64,000 bases of DNA from Devosia ginsengisoli (GTDB lineage: Bacteria > Pseudomonadota > Alphaproteobacteria > Rhizobiales > Devosiaceae), in contig NZ_CP042304.1 in assembly GCF_007859655.1 (NCBI RefSeq), positions 1 through 64,000 of the forward strand, written 5' to 3'. The notes beneath the pieces are model-generated. The model had not been told where the DNA came from. It saw nothing but the letters and a program-made list of their open reading frames with translations, and ran no database searches. A program made the translations under genes and the position numbers. The first letter of the stretch is position 1. Every line of letters begins with the position of its first letter. Positions 1-10,564 of the stretch are shown one piece after another.

Positions 1-148
<148 letters not shown>

Positions 149-282
149 TTTTGGTGGATACCCTCTAACCTCCCCCTGATGAGAGAGGATCCGGCGCTGG
201 CGTGCGTGGCAGACCGCGCCAAATCCCCGATCTGTTCTTCCCCCTACCAGGGGAGGCTAGAGAGAGTACTCCGATCTCTCCG

Positions 283-1416
283 CTAGTCCAGCGTCTGCCG
301 ATAGCGCAGCATGGCCAGGGCCGAGATGATGACGAGGATCACCACCAGCGCCAGAGTTCGCCGGCAATATCGCCCATGCCGCCGCCCTTGGCCAGCAGCT
401 GACGGACCACGCGCAGGAAATGCGTCGCGGGCACCGCGCTACCGATGACCTGGGCCCCCAGCCAGTGTGGCGGCGAAGGGGGAACAGGAACCCCGATAAC
501 AGCACCGATAGCGGGATGGTGAACAAGGACAATTGCATGGCCTGCATCTGCGAGCGGGCGGCCGCCGAAATGAAAGCCCAGCGCCAGGTTCACCACGATG
601 AACAGGGGTTGAACCCGACGAAAATGCCCACCACGATCCCTCGAACGGCACGCCGAACAGGGTCAGGCCCGCCAGCAGGAACACCACGGTCTGCACATAG
701 CCGACCAGCACATAGGGCGGGATCTTGCCGAGCATCACTTCGAACAGGGCGCACCGGCGTGGCGATCAACATTTCCATCGTGCCCGCGCTCGGTTTCCTT
801 GACGATGGCCGTCATCATCACCAACAAGTCATCGACAAGATGATGGCCAACCCCCGGCACGATATTGGTCGGTCCGGCCTTCCGGATTGTAGAGCTTGTG
901 TACCGCCACCTCGAAGGGGCGGCGGCGAGGACGCCAGCTGCGCCAATGGGCCGGAAAACGTCTCTGCCATAGCCGTTGTGACAATGCCCATCAGGGCACC
1001 CACGGCGCCGCCTACTGCTGAGGGGGTCGGAGGCATCGGCGGCGACCAGCAAGCAGTGAGCTTGAGCCCCCGCATGATGTCGCGCTCGAAATCCCTGGGG
1101 AACACCACGACGAACGCGGCCGAGCCGTCGCTCGCAGGGCATTCGCCTTCCCCTTCCCCAAATTCACGGCACCTGAAATGTAATATTCCAGGATCCGTGC
1201 CCCGAAATGATGGCGCGGACCAGCGGGCCATTGTCATCGAGGCTCGATCAGCGTCGGCATGTGCCGCGCATCGGATTGATGATGAAGCCGAACAGCGGCA
1301 GTTGGGCGATGGGCAGAAAGCCGATCATCATGCCGGAAAGATGATGCTTGAGTCGCTAAGCACTGGATGAATTCATGGCGAGGACCGCAAGAGAAAACGC
1401 GCCAAGGAAAACTCAT
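283..1416 (-). CDS. ABC-2 type efflux permease (YbhR/YhhJ-like), frameshifted
   Basis: Joining frames gives a ~375-residue membrane protein: an N-terminal segment with FGFIINSDARH, a large extracytoplasmic domain (VVVFPRDFERDIMRG), then ETERGTMEMLIATPVRP and five or six hydrophobic helices, ending near AMLRYRQTLD. This is the ABC2_membrane_3 layout of drug or toxin exporters driven by a separate ATPase. It is the last gene of a leftward tetR-hlyD-ATPase-permease operon, and its ATG overlaps the ATPase stop (ATGA). At least five frame changes are needed, so the span is reconstructed. I take them as sequencing indels because motifs continue smoothly from frame to frame. Substrate unknown. Confidence 0.72.
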
Positions 1417-2340
1417 GCCGCATCACGGGCAAAATTGTCCCCCGCACTCCCGTCATCAGGTAGATGAAGGTACTCTTCGAGCTCCGAGGTCTTTTCGGCC
1501 CATTCGCGCGGGTCTGCCGCGTTTGCGATGGCGCGCGACGACGCTGTCCAGCTTGGCCCTATCGGTGCCCGAGACATGCAGCACCACGCGCCGAAGCACG
1601 GGCCACCTGTTCGACGCCATCCTCCTGGCGCAATTCGGCTTCGAGCGCCGAAATATCCGGCCCCGAGGCTTGCGATAGGTGTCCAGCCCCACCATGGCCG
1701 GAATTTCGGCCGACGGTCCTTAGTCGATCGACTTCCCTGCCATAGGCGATATAGGTGATGAAATCGCGCTGCGCCTCGTCCATAGTGGGTCGAGACCAGC
1801 ACGGTGACGCCCTTGGCCGATAGCCGGCCGGATTTCGTCCCAGAAGTCGCTTTAAGCGCGCCTTGGGATCGACGCCCGGCTGTGCATTGGTGGCAGCGTG
1901 AGCGGGCTGGTCCCAGCGGCCAGGCCGCCAGCGCAGCAGCACCAGCCGCCGCAAGCGAAGCCGCAAGCCATTTGCGACCGGCAGCCAGGATCGTCGGTGC
2001 TGCATCACCGCCTGCGCCGCCAATAAGGCATTCATGCGGCGACCGATGAAGCACCAGAATGGAGCCTTCGCTAACGAAGAAAGTACTGGGTCATGTAGCC
2101 GACCAGCTCCTTCTTGCCCGCCTCGCGCCGCACGTCGAAGCCCAGGCACGTGCCTTCGCCTTCGTCCGGCGTCAGCGGCCCGCAGATCATGCGGATCGTC
2201 GTGGTCTTGCCAGGCCATTGGGCCGAGGAAAGCCGTAGATCGCGCCGCCGCGGCAGGGCGGCGATGTCCGAATGATCGACCGTCTTGTCGCCGAACTTTT
2301 TCGTCAGCCCGCGCACGTCGATGACCTTGTCGTCGCTCAC
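1413..2340 (-). CDS. ABC transporter ATP-binding protein (YbhF/CcmA-like), frameshifted
   Basis: Start is GTG 2338-2340, giving VSDDKVIDVRGLTKKFGDKT. Reconstructed motifs follow in order: a Walker A region ending GKTTTIRMICG, the Q-loop region GYMTQYF, a signature region near SGGWKQR, Walker B leading to DEPTAGVDPKAR, and the switch region VLVSTHYMDEA. One nucleotide-binding domain is present, followed by a C-terminal stretch typical of DrrA/YbhF exporters (PALEAELR, HVSGTD). It would power the ABC-2 permease encoded downstream, with which it overlaps by ATGA. Multiple frameshifts break the reading frame, so residue-level claims about the Walker motifs depend on frame correction. Confidence 0.72.
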
Positions 2341-2351
2341 GGCAGCGCAAA

Positions 2352-3280
2352 TCACCGGCTGGCCCGGCTGCAGATGTGCTGCTGGCCTCGAGCCGCAAGC
2401 CTTGGAATAGACCAGCCGGCTGCGCTTTCCTCGCGCCCTAAACCGATCCTGCGCCGGCGTGGTCTGCCAGTTCGCTGGCAGTCGAACCTCGGCATGCATG
2501 CCCGTGCAGCCCGTCGCGGGTGACGGTTGCTGCACCACCCGGCCAGCGAAGCACGCCCTCTGGCTCGGGCACGAAGAACCACGCCTCCAGCGGCCCCTCG
2601 GGCAGGATTGCCGGCACCGGATTGCCCACGGCGGCTGCTTCGCCGATGCGGAAGAACACCCTTGTCGACCGTCCCGGCCACCCAGGGCGATTGTGCGCAC
2701 CAGTCCGCCAGATCCTGCCGCGCCCCCGCCGCATCGGCCTGGCAGCCTGCAGATTGGCTTCGGCGGCCACCTGCTGAGCATTGCGCGCCGGCAGGGTTCG
2801 GCAACGGCCAGTTGCGCCCAGCTGGTCGGCCTGCGCCTGCACCGTGGCCAAAGCCGTGCGGTCCTGCTCCACGCACACTGGGCGCAGTGCCGGCCGCCAG
2901 CGGCTTCGCTGCGCGCCGGGTTGGATTGCGCCTGCGCCAGGTCAGCCCTCGGCCTTGGCCAGCCGAGGCGCGGATCGCGATCAGGCTCCCTCGCTGCGGC
3001 CACCGGTTTCGGATTTGCCAGCGTGGCCTGCGCCCCATGAAACCCGCGCCTCGGCGGCATCCAGCCGGTTCTGCTGCTGGCTGGTATCGAGCGTGAACAG
3101 CACATCACCTGCCGCGACGCTCTGGCCTGCATGGCCGCCATCGTGTCGATCCGGCCGGCGCTGATCGGCGCCACATAGACATAGTCGGCCCTCGAGATAG
3201 CCGCTATAAGCCGGCCGGCCCGGCTGCGGCGAGAGATCGACAGGATGGCGGCCGCTGACGCCGGCCAGGAACTCGTTCAT
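2352..3280 (-). CDS. HlyD-family periplasmic adaptor (membrane fusion protein), frameshifted
   Basis: The ATG at 3280 (MNEFLAGVSG) overlaps the tetR stop (ATGA). Reconstructed pieces include a biotinyl-lipoyl-like motif around GQSVAAGDVLFTLDTSQQQ, an alanine-rich helical hairpin region (ARLAKAEADLAQAQSNPA-like), and beta-barrel fragments such as PVPAILPEGPLEAWFFVPE. This is the layout of YbhG/YhiI-type adaptors that link an inner-membrane ABC exporter to the cell envelope. It belongs to the tetR-hlyD-ATPase-permease operon. Frames switch many times. The only nearby stop fitting the C-terminus is TGA 2352-2354, twelve bases before the ATPase GTG. Confidence 0.65.
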
Positions 3281-3913
3281 GGGCCATTCTCCCGAGGATG
3301 CGCCGAAATGCCGTGGAACAGGATGTCGAGGTGGTTGTCGATCAGCCGGTCGAGCGCCAGCCCGTCCTCGGGACGGATGCCGAATACCTCGCTCAGCGCC
3401 ACGTGGGCGATGAGCGGCCCAATTTTAATGGAGCGTACCGTCGGCTCAGGATCGATCTGCCCGCAAATGCCCGGAGCGCCGCGCCACCAACTGGGTCCAG
3501 CACGGGAATGGCTGGGTCGAGCACATCGCGCCGATAGATGTCGGCAATGGCGGGAATATTCATGCCCTCACACAGGGAACAGACGGGAATGGCCAGCTTG
3601 GCCGGATCGCTGAGCAACGGGCGGCAATGGCCTTGAGGCAGCATGGTGATGGGCAGGCGCGGATCGCCTTCGAGGCGGCAAGCTGGGGCAAGACGCCCCT
3701 TGGCCACCGGTGCGACGGCGCGCTGGATAATGCCCTCGTCAGCGCCACCCGGACGGGAAATGAGGTAGACCGTGCCCTTGGACACGCCTGGCCCTCCGGG
3801 CGGTCCTCGACCCTTGCGCCCACAAAGCCCTGTTCGGTGAATACGGCCATCGCCGCATCCAGCACCTCGTCCGGCCGCTCTTCGGCCCGCCGGCTAATTT
3901 TCTCGCTTTTCAT
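3278..3913 (-). CDS. TetR-family transcriptional regulator (CecR-like), frameshifted
   Basis: Start ATG 3911-3913 gives MKSEKISRRAEERPDEVLDA. The segment AAMAVFTEQGFVGARVEDI is a TetR helix-turn-helix start, and the C-terminal end reads FGIRPEDGLALDRLIDNHLDILFHGI. As the first gene of an efflux operon with HlyD, ABC ATPase and ABC-2 permease it matches the CecR (YbiH)/YbhGFSR arrangement, so it is probably a local repressor released by an exported compound. An imperfect palindrome sits just upstream of the start. At least two frameshifts lie inside the gene. Confidence 0.7.
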
Positions 3914-3924
3914 GACTGCAGTAT

Positions 3925-3943
3925 AACTAGCGGCCAGTCAGTT
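3925..3943. promoter_or_regulatory. Candidate TetR operator
   Basis: An imperfect palindrome AACTAGCGGCCAGTCAGTT with AACT/AGTT ends and a GGCC centre lies 12 bp upstream of the tetR start. Size and placement suit autoregulation by a TetR dimer. Symmetry is only partial, and local base quality is poor. Confidence 0.35.
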
Positions 3944-4210
3944 GAGCAATGAGCGGTGCTAAGGTGCTGGTGTTGAGCAAGATTACTGCCGAACGGACGG
4001 AATTTCGCAGGCAGATATTGCCTCGGGGCGTGCCGGGCAGGGCGTCGCTGAGCGGCCGTCACCTCGCAAATAGGGCCGGCAGCGCTGGGTAATCGCGGTC
4101 ATCGCAGGCGCCGGCGGTGCGCTTGGCATGGCCCTTGCCATGTTCGATACTGCCAGCCGCTTCGGAGAGAACGCAGCCTGGCGCTTAAAAGCTTTTTTGG
4201 AGGAGAAACT
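3944..4210. other. Gap between divergent tetR and the M28-like gene
   Basis: No convincing coding signal was seen on either strand. The stretch ends with a strong ribosome-binding site (GGAGGAGAAACT) directly before ATG 4211. It should hold the promoters of both divergent genes, but I could not place -35/-10 boxes with confidence. Confidence 0.4.
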
Positions 4211-6093
4211 ATGTTTTAGATATTTGTCGCCGCAACACCAAACGGCTGGCCCGGCAGCGGTAGGCACGCTGGCGCTGGCGGGGCCCTGCCGATGCCAATG
4301 CCGATTTCAGAGTGCTTTTGCCCAGGATTACCCTGCAGCGCTCACGACGATCGACGAAAGCCTGATGGTCTCGCAGGATACAGGCAGTGAGCTGGTTTGA
4401 GCAAGTCCAACTGGGGTCCCACCTATACCGGCTCCCGGTGGCCTGGACCTGCTTCATGGAGAGATGATCAAGGCCATCTACGGGCCTATGGCGCGGTCGA
4501 TATCGTCAAGAACCGCTTCCCGTTTGAACGTTGGTACACCACCGAATATCCCGACAAGTCGGATGGTCGCTGGTTTCCGACGGCCGCGAGATCGACGTCG
4601 CCTCTATGCGACGCAGTCAGTACCGGACCGGATTGGCGTCACCCGCAGAGATGATCCTCTACGACCTCAGCCTTCGGAGGATCAAGCTGGCCCGCTATTG
4701 CCGACTAGCCGGCAAGATCGTGGTGTTCGAAGCAGGCGCCCTATGTCGGCGATGGCGTGACGGGAAGCTATTCCGGATTACGGTAGCATCGCACCAATAA
4801 CATTACCTTCCTCGAAGCCTATGTTCCGGTCGATCCGACCTATGAAGGCGGCTATCGCAATCGCGACCAGTTCGGGGCGATGGAGCAGGTGATCACCCAG
4901 GTGCTCAAGCCCTCGGGCGCGCTTTCAGCGCATGTCGTCGTCCTCGATGTACGCCCCGGCGCCGCCGTCAGCGGTCGTCGGCATGGTACGCTGATCGCTA
5001 TGAGGTGCCAGGTTTGCTGCTCCGATGCCAAGGCGGGGCGTCGGTGATCGAAGAACGCCGTTGCCAAAGCGTTAAGTCAGCGACGCTGGTGCTCGATGGC
5101 TATGTCGAGGAGGATGCCGGCCTATCAGTTGGCCGCCGTTTTGCCCGGTGCGACTATGATACGCCGACGACAAGGCCGTATTCATGGGCACGCAGCCACC
5201 GACGGTCCCGGCCTGATCAGAGGATTCAGGGCGCCGGGCATATTGGGCGTGCTGGAATACTATTCGAAGATCCCACGCAGGCCGAGCGGCCGTGGGCATC
5301 TTCATCTATTTCGACACCCGCCACTTCACCCCAGGGGCCGAAGACAGCGCGCCTTATGGACTATGTCGAAGATCACCTCGAAGAACTCGCCGAAACCATG
5401 GTCGGCGGGGTCCTAATCGAACATATCGGCGGCGCGCAGATGCCTGACGGGGTGACGACCGTATGTCCCCACCAGCCCGGAGCCATGACCACCTATATCC
5501 AACACCTTCGGCAACTGACCTGCTGGTCGATCTGAAACCCATCAAGGCCGTCGATGCCAGCGGGTTGGAACGCGCCCAGGACCGTGGGCAAGCGCAACGT
5601 TGTCCTCGGGGCGACCGGGCGTCAGGTGGCGTCCAGAACGACTGGAAGGGTAGCCACTTCCCGCTGTTTATCTGGACAAGATGGGTGGAGGCTACCCTCC
5701 TGGCACATAACCGGCGTTGGCCGACCTCGGGCTATCAGGCGTTGATGAGATCTGGGATCGCTTCAGCGAGCCGGTATTCCGCGACCAGGTCGAAACCGGC
5801 ATTCTGCTGGTCCGGTGACCTCATGACGGAGGACGTTCTGGCCCTGAACCCGGATTGGGGTGCCCTCGAATCCATGTGTCCGACCGGCGCCGAGGATAGC
5901 GACTTTGTTTCCCGGATGCTGCCGAAGCCGGACGCCGGAACTGGGGCGATGTGGCAACAGCCATTTCGAGGCCGTGAAGGGGCAGGACTATGATGCAGCA
6001 CGGACCGGACTGCTGGAGCAGCTTGCCAGCCCAGGCAGCGAGAAACTGACAGCCGGGAAAGAGGCCGGCATTGTTGCCCAACTGGTCGAGTGA
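4211..6093 (+). CDS. Secreted M28-peptidase-like protein with PA-like region, frameshifted
   Basis: The start follows a clear RBS. Corrected translation opens with a basic, then hydrophobic signal peptide ending near AFAQ. A region around DGREIDVASYATQSG and KIVVFEQAPYVGDG looks like the protease-associated/insert part of M28 proteins. Then FMGTHTDGPGLIQDSGALGI and ILGVLEYYSKIP resemble the HxD...D metal-binding core of M28 aminopeptidases. The usual EE pair is not obvious (FIYFDTRHFTPGAE occupies that place), so activity is doubtful. Stop TGA 6091-6093 is followed by a hairpin. Many frameshifts are present. Exact function is unknown. Confidence 0.5.
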
Positions 6094-6132
6094 TAACAGC
6101 ACGGTCACCATAGGCATCAACCGCATCACAAA

Positions 6133-6169
6133 TTGGGGCAGCGCGGGAACCCACCTCGTGCTGCCCCAA
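6133..6169 (+). terminator. Terminator-like hairpin after the M28-like gene
   Basis: A perfect 10-bp stem (TTGGGGCAGC / GCTGCCCCAA) encloses a 17-nt loop, 40 bp after the stop of the M28-like gene. There is no long T-run after it, so it may act only partly as an intrinsic terminator. Confidence 0.5.
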
Positions 6170-6319
6170 CCTCAATGATGCCGGTGCGTGGTGATCCCCC
6201 GGCATCCACGCCTTTTCTGCCCCGCCTGCATTGCCCCCCATGCCACGCGCACAAGCTTGTAGGGTCGGTCCTGGCGTGACCAGATGGCGTTTCTGTCACG
6301 TAAGGAGGCCCGACCAGCC

Positions 6320-6783
6320 ATAACCGATCTCAAGCTCCTGCGCACTTGATACCGAAGACCTCGAAGTCCATTTCCACCCATGTCCGGGATGCCGTGGTGC
6401 GCGTCGCCGACATGGGCTATGCCCCGCGGCGACCGGCGCTCGCGCTGCTGATGAACCGCTTCGATTGAGGATCGGAGCAAGGGGCCCGTCGCGACAGGCC
6501 TGCCTGCAAACCATTGCCGCTTTACGCATTTCGATGCCGTTCAGTCCCGTCCGTCACCTATGGCTTCGATCCATCCTCCTTGAAAGGCGTACTTGAACTA
6601 CCGCCGCATACTCGCCTTCCAGCCCCATTGGCCCGGCCACGGCATTTATCGGGCTCAACTTTGCCAGCGGTGGCACCGTCCGCCTCTCGGCGTCAATGCC
6701 TCGAAGCCCGCCTGTCCGATCTCGGCGCCACCTGGGCCGCCTCGGCCAAACCTGCCCATGCCCCTCGACCTAAGGACATCTGA
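6320..6783 (+). CDS. DUF2948 family protein, frameshifted
   Basis: Corrected translation runs TDLKLLALDTEDLEVISTHV, VQDAVVRVADMGYAP, FALLMNRFDWE, then ...EARLSDLGATWAASAKPAHA and the stop TGA 6781-6783. This is the DUF2948 family found next to hisD throughout Hyphomicrobiales. Its role is not known. The expected ATG reads ATA at 6320-6322 after the AAGGAGG at 6302-6308, probably a base error like the surrounding indels. The stop overlaps the hisD start (TGATG), so the two are translationally coupled. Confidence 0.72.
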
Positions 6784-8098
6784 TGCCCATTCGCCTCGAC
6801 AGCGCCGACGCCGATTTCGAGCGGCTTTCCCAGGATCTGCTGGACCGGCAAGCGCGAGGTCCAACCGCGATGTGAACGACATCGTCAGCCGGCATCATCG
6901 CCGACGTGCGCGCCCGTGGCGACGAAGCCGTGGTGGGACTGACCAACCGTTTTTGACCGCAACAGTTTTACGGCCGCCGACCTGCGCATTTCCGGGCCGA
7001 AATTCAACGAGGCCGCCGCCCCGCAGTCACGCCGGGTCCCGCGCCGCTTTGCAGACTGCGGGTACAGCAGGCGCATCACGAAGCCAGAAGCCGGAAGACC
7101 ACATCTATACCAACCCGCTGGGGCGTGACCCTGGTACCCGCTGGACCTTGGTCGACGCCGTGGGCATCTATGTGCCAGGGGCCTGGCTACCTATCCCTCC
7201 CTCGGTGCTGATGGATGCCATGCCGGACCTCGTGGCCGGGGTCGAGTACCTCGCCATGGTTGTGCCCACGCCCGACGGGCGGATCGCCGCGCCGCTGTTG
7301 CTCGCCGCAAAACTGGCCCGGCGTCACCGAAATCTATCGCGTCGGCGGCGCGCAGGCCAATCGTCTGCTGCTGAGCCTATGGCACGGCGACGATCCCCCC
7401 GGTCGACCAAGATTGTCGGCCCCGGCAATGCGCTACTTGTCGCCGCAAAAGCGCCAGGTCTTCGGCAAGGTCGGCATCGATTTATGACCGGATTCTCCAG
7501 TGCTGGTCATTTGCTGATGGCTCGGCCAATCCCGCCTGGTTCGCCGCCGACCTGATCGCCCAGGCCGAACACGGGGCGGGGGCCCCGCTCCATTCTCGTC
7601 ACCACCGAAAAGGGCCTGGCCGACCCGCCGTCGCCGCCGAAGGGTGACGCGGCGGATCAACCTGCTGCCCCATCGGCCAATGCCAGCGAAGGCTGGGACG
7701 ACTACAGCGCCATCATCCACGGTGACCTCGCTCCAACGAAGCAGCCGTGCTGGCCAATCGCATCGCCTCCGAACATGTCAGCGAACTGGCGCTCCAACGA
7801 TCCGCAATCACTTTGCTGCCCGCCATCCGCCATGCCGAGCGCGATCTTCCTCGGCCCCATGCCGAAACCATCGGCGACTATATCGGCGGCTCCAACCACA
7901 CCTTTGCCCACCGCCGGCACGGCTCGCTTTTAGCCTCCGGCCTCAGCGTGCTCGATTTCACGTAAGCGCGCCTCCATCCTGGGCTGCGATCCGGCGACGC
8001 TGTCCGCCCTTAGCGAGGCGGGGCGGTCACCCCGGGCCGAGAGCTCGGTACCAGGCCGAACCACTGGCAGGTCGGTGTCGATAAGGCTCAACCATTGA
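6783..8098 (+). CDS. hisD: Histidinol dehydrogenase, frameshifted
   Basis: HisD oxidises L-histidinol to L-histidine in the last two steps of histidine synthesis. Fragments in successive frames match the family in order: MPIRLDSADADFERL, DVNDIVSGIIADVRARGDEA, WTLVDAVGIYVPGG, VAGVEYLAMVVPTPDGR, GVTEIYRVGGAQA, KIVGPGN, RQVFGKVGIDM, LIAQAEHGAGARSILVTT, AIGDYIGGSNH, ASGLSVLDF, ending at TGA 8096-8098. Corrected length is about 430 residues, normal for HisD. At least eight indels are needed. As histidine synthesis is usually kept and the motifs survive across frames, these are most likely sequence errors rather than decay. Confidence 0.85.
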
Positions 8099-8106
8099 GC
8101 ATTTCG

Positions 8107-8620
8107 ATGGAAAGCCAGGCGAAACCGTCAGATACCGGTGCCTGCGTTATCACGCTGGACCCCAACACGCATCACCTCGATCAAGTCTGACCGAGGTTGC
8201 ATGAATGACGCATCGCCATCTCCGACCTTTGGAGGACAATTCCTTCCGCCCCACGCCCGCGTCAAGCGGCCAAGGCCCCTTTGCGTTGCATATGTCATCG
8301 GCAATTCCATCGTGCTCGATGTGCGCCGCGGAAACGAACTTCCAGCCCATCGCCGCGCGTTCCTCGCTCACCCCCCGCCGGCTGATGCGACTATTTCCCG
8401 CATCCGCGACGCCTATTACGAATATCCATCAAACCCAGCCCTTGACCAGACTCGAAACGTCGACATAGGCCCGGCGCGGCATGCACAACGGGCAGCCGCA
8501 CTGCTGCGCACGCGGCTAACCAGGACCGTCATCATCGATCTCAGCACCGCTCGGCGCCTCTTCACCCCCTGATCTGCGCCGTGCGCCCTGCGCCTCCAGG
8601 ATCGACAGGGCGACCAGCCA
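8107..8620 (+). CDS. UPF0262 family protein, frameshifted
   Basis: ATG 8107 lies 8 bp after the hisD stop. Reconstructed motifs EDNSFRP, GPFALHMS, LTPLRRLMRDYFRI, RDAYYEAI and LIDLSTARRLFTLICAV are diagnostic of the UPF0262 family, which sits between hisD and a low-molecular-weight phosphatase in rhizobia and brucellae. Function is unknown. The 3' end is uncertain because several frames are used. I placed it against the GTG of the next gene. Confidence 0.65.
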
Positions 8621-9067
8621 GTGCCTTCGGTGCTCTTCGTCTGCTCGATGAATTCGTTGCGCTCGCCCATGGCCGGCTTTGGCCCGCCAGAGCCTTTCCC
8701 GGCCACATCATTGCCCGCTCGGTGGGCGTCAATGGCGAAGCAAGGCCGACCAGTTCGTGCGCATGGGTGATGGAAGAGATCGGCATTGATATGAGCGTGC
8801 ACACGCCCTCCTGGATACATCGTTGCCAACCGGTTTGCCGATCTGGTCATCACCCTCTCCGGGGACGCGCCCGATGCCGTGAGCCGCAATGGGCCTCGAG
8901 GCCGGCGCGGTCGAGCATTGGAAGACGGCCGATCCATCCCTGGTGGAGGGCGGTCGCGAGCTGAATTGCTGTCAGCCTATCGTGAACTACGCGACAGCCT
9001 CAGCAAGCGCGTTCGCAGCCGTCTGGAGCCGCTCGTTTCCAGTGGTTCACCAAATCCGTTGAATTGA
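8621..9067 (+). CDS. Low-molecular-weight protein-tyrosine phosphatase-like protein, frameshifted
   Basis: Starts at GTG 8621 with PSVLFVCSMNSLRSPMA. The CxxNxxRSP loop is the P-loop of low-molecular-weight phosphatases and ArsC-like enzymes. Downstream HIIARSVGV, FVRMVMEEIGIDMS, FADLVITLSGDAPD and EHWKTADPSLVEG follow the family order, including the usual D-P general-acid region. The stop is TGA 9065-9067. It is part of the hisD-UPF0262-phosphatase-infA block. The in vivo substrate is not known. Confidence 0.7.
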
Positions 9068-9134
9068 AGTGGTAAGGCCACTTTCCGGCCCGTGGCCGGC
9101 GAGCGATAACCTATGGGTCTTATCGGGAGATAGT

Positions 9135-9355
9135 ATGGCGAAGGAAGAAGTGCTCCGAATTTCCGGGCGTGGTGACTGGATTGCTTCCCAATGCGACGTT
9201 CCGCGTCAAATTGGAAAACGAACACGGAAATCATTGCCCACACCGCTGGCCGCATGCGCAAGAACCGCATTCGCGTCCTGGCCGGCGACAAGGTCCTGTG
9301 CGAAATGACGCCCCTACGACTCACCAAGGGCCGTATCACCTATCGTGTTAAGTAA
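9135..9355 (+). CDS. infA: Translation initiation factor IF-1, frameshifted
   Basis: Corrected translation is [66 protein letters not shown], the complete 72-residue OB-fold IF-1 that binds the 30S A site. ATG 9135 follows an RBS (CGGGAG). The span is 221 bases where 219 are expected, so there is a net excess of two inserted bases. Since infA is essential, broken frames here are strong evidence of sequencing error in this part of the window. Confidence 0.9.
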
Positions 9356-9365
9356 AGGCTGAGAG

Positions 9366-10025
9366 ATGGCCAGTCGTCCGGACCTGATCCTGGCCTCCAT
9401 ACCCTCGCCGCGCCAGCAGGCTCTGCTCAACCAGCGGATCGGTATCGAGCCCGAACATCTGGTGCCGGCTCGTATGGATGAAACGCCCGAAAGGGCGAAT
9501 TGCCGCCAAGCTCGCCATCCGCCTCTCGCCGACCTCAGACGCATTGACCGCCCGGCACTAGGCCCGCTCCGCCGGTTTTGGCCAGGGCGCGCTGGTGCTC
9601 CCGCCGATACCGTGGTTCGCGGTCGGCCTACACCTCGTGCTGCCCAAGGCCGAGACCATGGAAGAGGCCACCGATTGCCTCCGCCTGCTCTCGGGCCGCG
9701 CCCACCGCGTCTATACCGCGCTGACCGTGCTGACCCCTTCGGGTAGCAAAGCGCCAGCGCCTGGTCGAAAACCCGCCTGGCGCTCCGAGCGCCTGTCCAC
9801 CCGCAATGGAGCCTATCCCTGGCCAGAACGCCGAAGATGGCGCGACAATGGGCACCCCGGCTACGCCATCAAGGGCATTGCCGGCGCCTTTGTGGTCCAA
9901 CTCTCCGGACTCCCTATACCGCCGTGGTCGGCCTGCCGCTGATGGAAACCGCCCAGCTTCTGGCCGGCGAGGGCTATCCGGTCCATTTCAACTGGCTCAA
10001 CCAGTCCACCCTGTCAGGCGTCTGA
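9366..10025 (+). CDS. maf: Maf-like nucleoside triphosphate pyrophosphatase, frameshifted
   Basis: Signature pieces: [11 protein letters not shown] followed by SPRRQALLNQ, then [50 protein letters not shown] and, at the C-terminus, [19 protein letters not shown]. Maf proteins hydrolyse non-canonical dTTP/UTP/CTP analogues and act as house-cleaning enzymes. It starts 10 bp after infA and its stop TGA 10023-10025 overlaps the yacG start (TGATG). Several indels break the frame. Corrected size (~200 residues) is normal. Confidence 0.82.
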
Positions 10026-10223
10026 TGCCAGCAGCAAAAAAAATGCCCGATCTGCGGCAAGCCCCGGTGCCCGAATTCCGTTCCCGTTCTGCTCAAAGCG
10101 CTGCGCCGACGTGGATCTCCAACCGCTGGCTCACCGGCAGAAGCTAGTGTCATTCCCCGCCCGTGACATGAGCCCGTGGCCGATGACGACCCGAACCTGC
10201 CCGACCCCGACGAGGACTTCTAG
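10025..10223 (+). CDS. yacG: DNA gyrase inhibitor YacG (zinc-binding), frameshifted
   Basis: Corrected translation starts MPAAKKCPICGKPRVPEFR, then PFCSKRCADVDLQRWLTG and an acidic tail DDPNLPDPDEDF ending at TAG 10221. The CxxC...CxxxC pattern binds one zinc, and the acidic tail is typical of alphaproteobacterial YacG, which binds GyrB and inhibits gyrase. It overlaps maf and ends the infA-maf-yacG run. There are two or three indels. The first cysteine codon is masked by one of them. Confidence 0.8.
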
Positions 10224-10228
10224 GCCTT

Positions 10229-10353
10229 CGAGACCTCATGGTGAGCCTCCTGAGCTTGTCGAAGGGCGAACCACGAGGTCGGGTGAGTGGAGCTATCGCC
10301 ACGTCCTTGTGCTTCGCCTTCGGCACGCTCCGAGGCTCATCATGAGGGCTGAG
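10229..10353. repeat. Intergenic palindromic repeat, GACCTCATGGTGAGCC type
   Basis: Begins GACCTCATGGTGAGCCTCC and continues through GAACCACGAGGTCGGG, then a partly inverted part rich in CTTCGGCACGCTCCGAGG and GGCTCATCATGAGG. A shorter copy of the same motif lies at 42515-42550 after etfA. Located between yacG and tRNA-Phe. It looks like a dispersed non-coding palindromic element. Confidence 0.6.
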
Positions 10354-10489
10354 TGCCCGCTGCGGCGGGGTCACACACCTGTCCACGCAAACTCCTTTTC
10401 CACATACCCTTTTCCCGCTTGCGCGGCCAAACCCATCCCCCTATAGTTGAGGCCGATGGCTTGCAGCCAGGCGGACATTTCCGCCCCTT

Positions 10490-10564
10490 GCCCGGGTAGC
10501 TCAGTTGGTAGAGCAGCGGAGTTGAAAATCCGCGTGTCACTGGTTCGATCTTGGTCGCGCACCA
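10490..10564 (+). tRNA. tRNA-Phe (anticodon GAA), 3' half damaged
   Basis: The 5' half GCCCGGGTAGCTCAGTTGG and the anticodon arm with GAA are perfect for tRNA-Phe, and CCA is encoded (10562-10564). The T-arm and 3' acceptor strand (TTGGTCGCGCACCA) do not pair properly with GCCCGGG. Given indels in all neighbouring genes I interpret this as sequence error rather than a pseudo-tRNA. Its position after yacG is the conserved one. Confidence 0.8.

Noticed and set aside
10490..10564. Pseudo-tRNA
   Set aside because: The mismatched 3' half lies in the region where every gene has indels; the 5' half and position are right for a functional tRNA-Phe.
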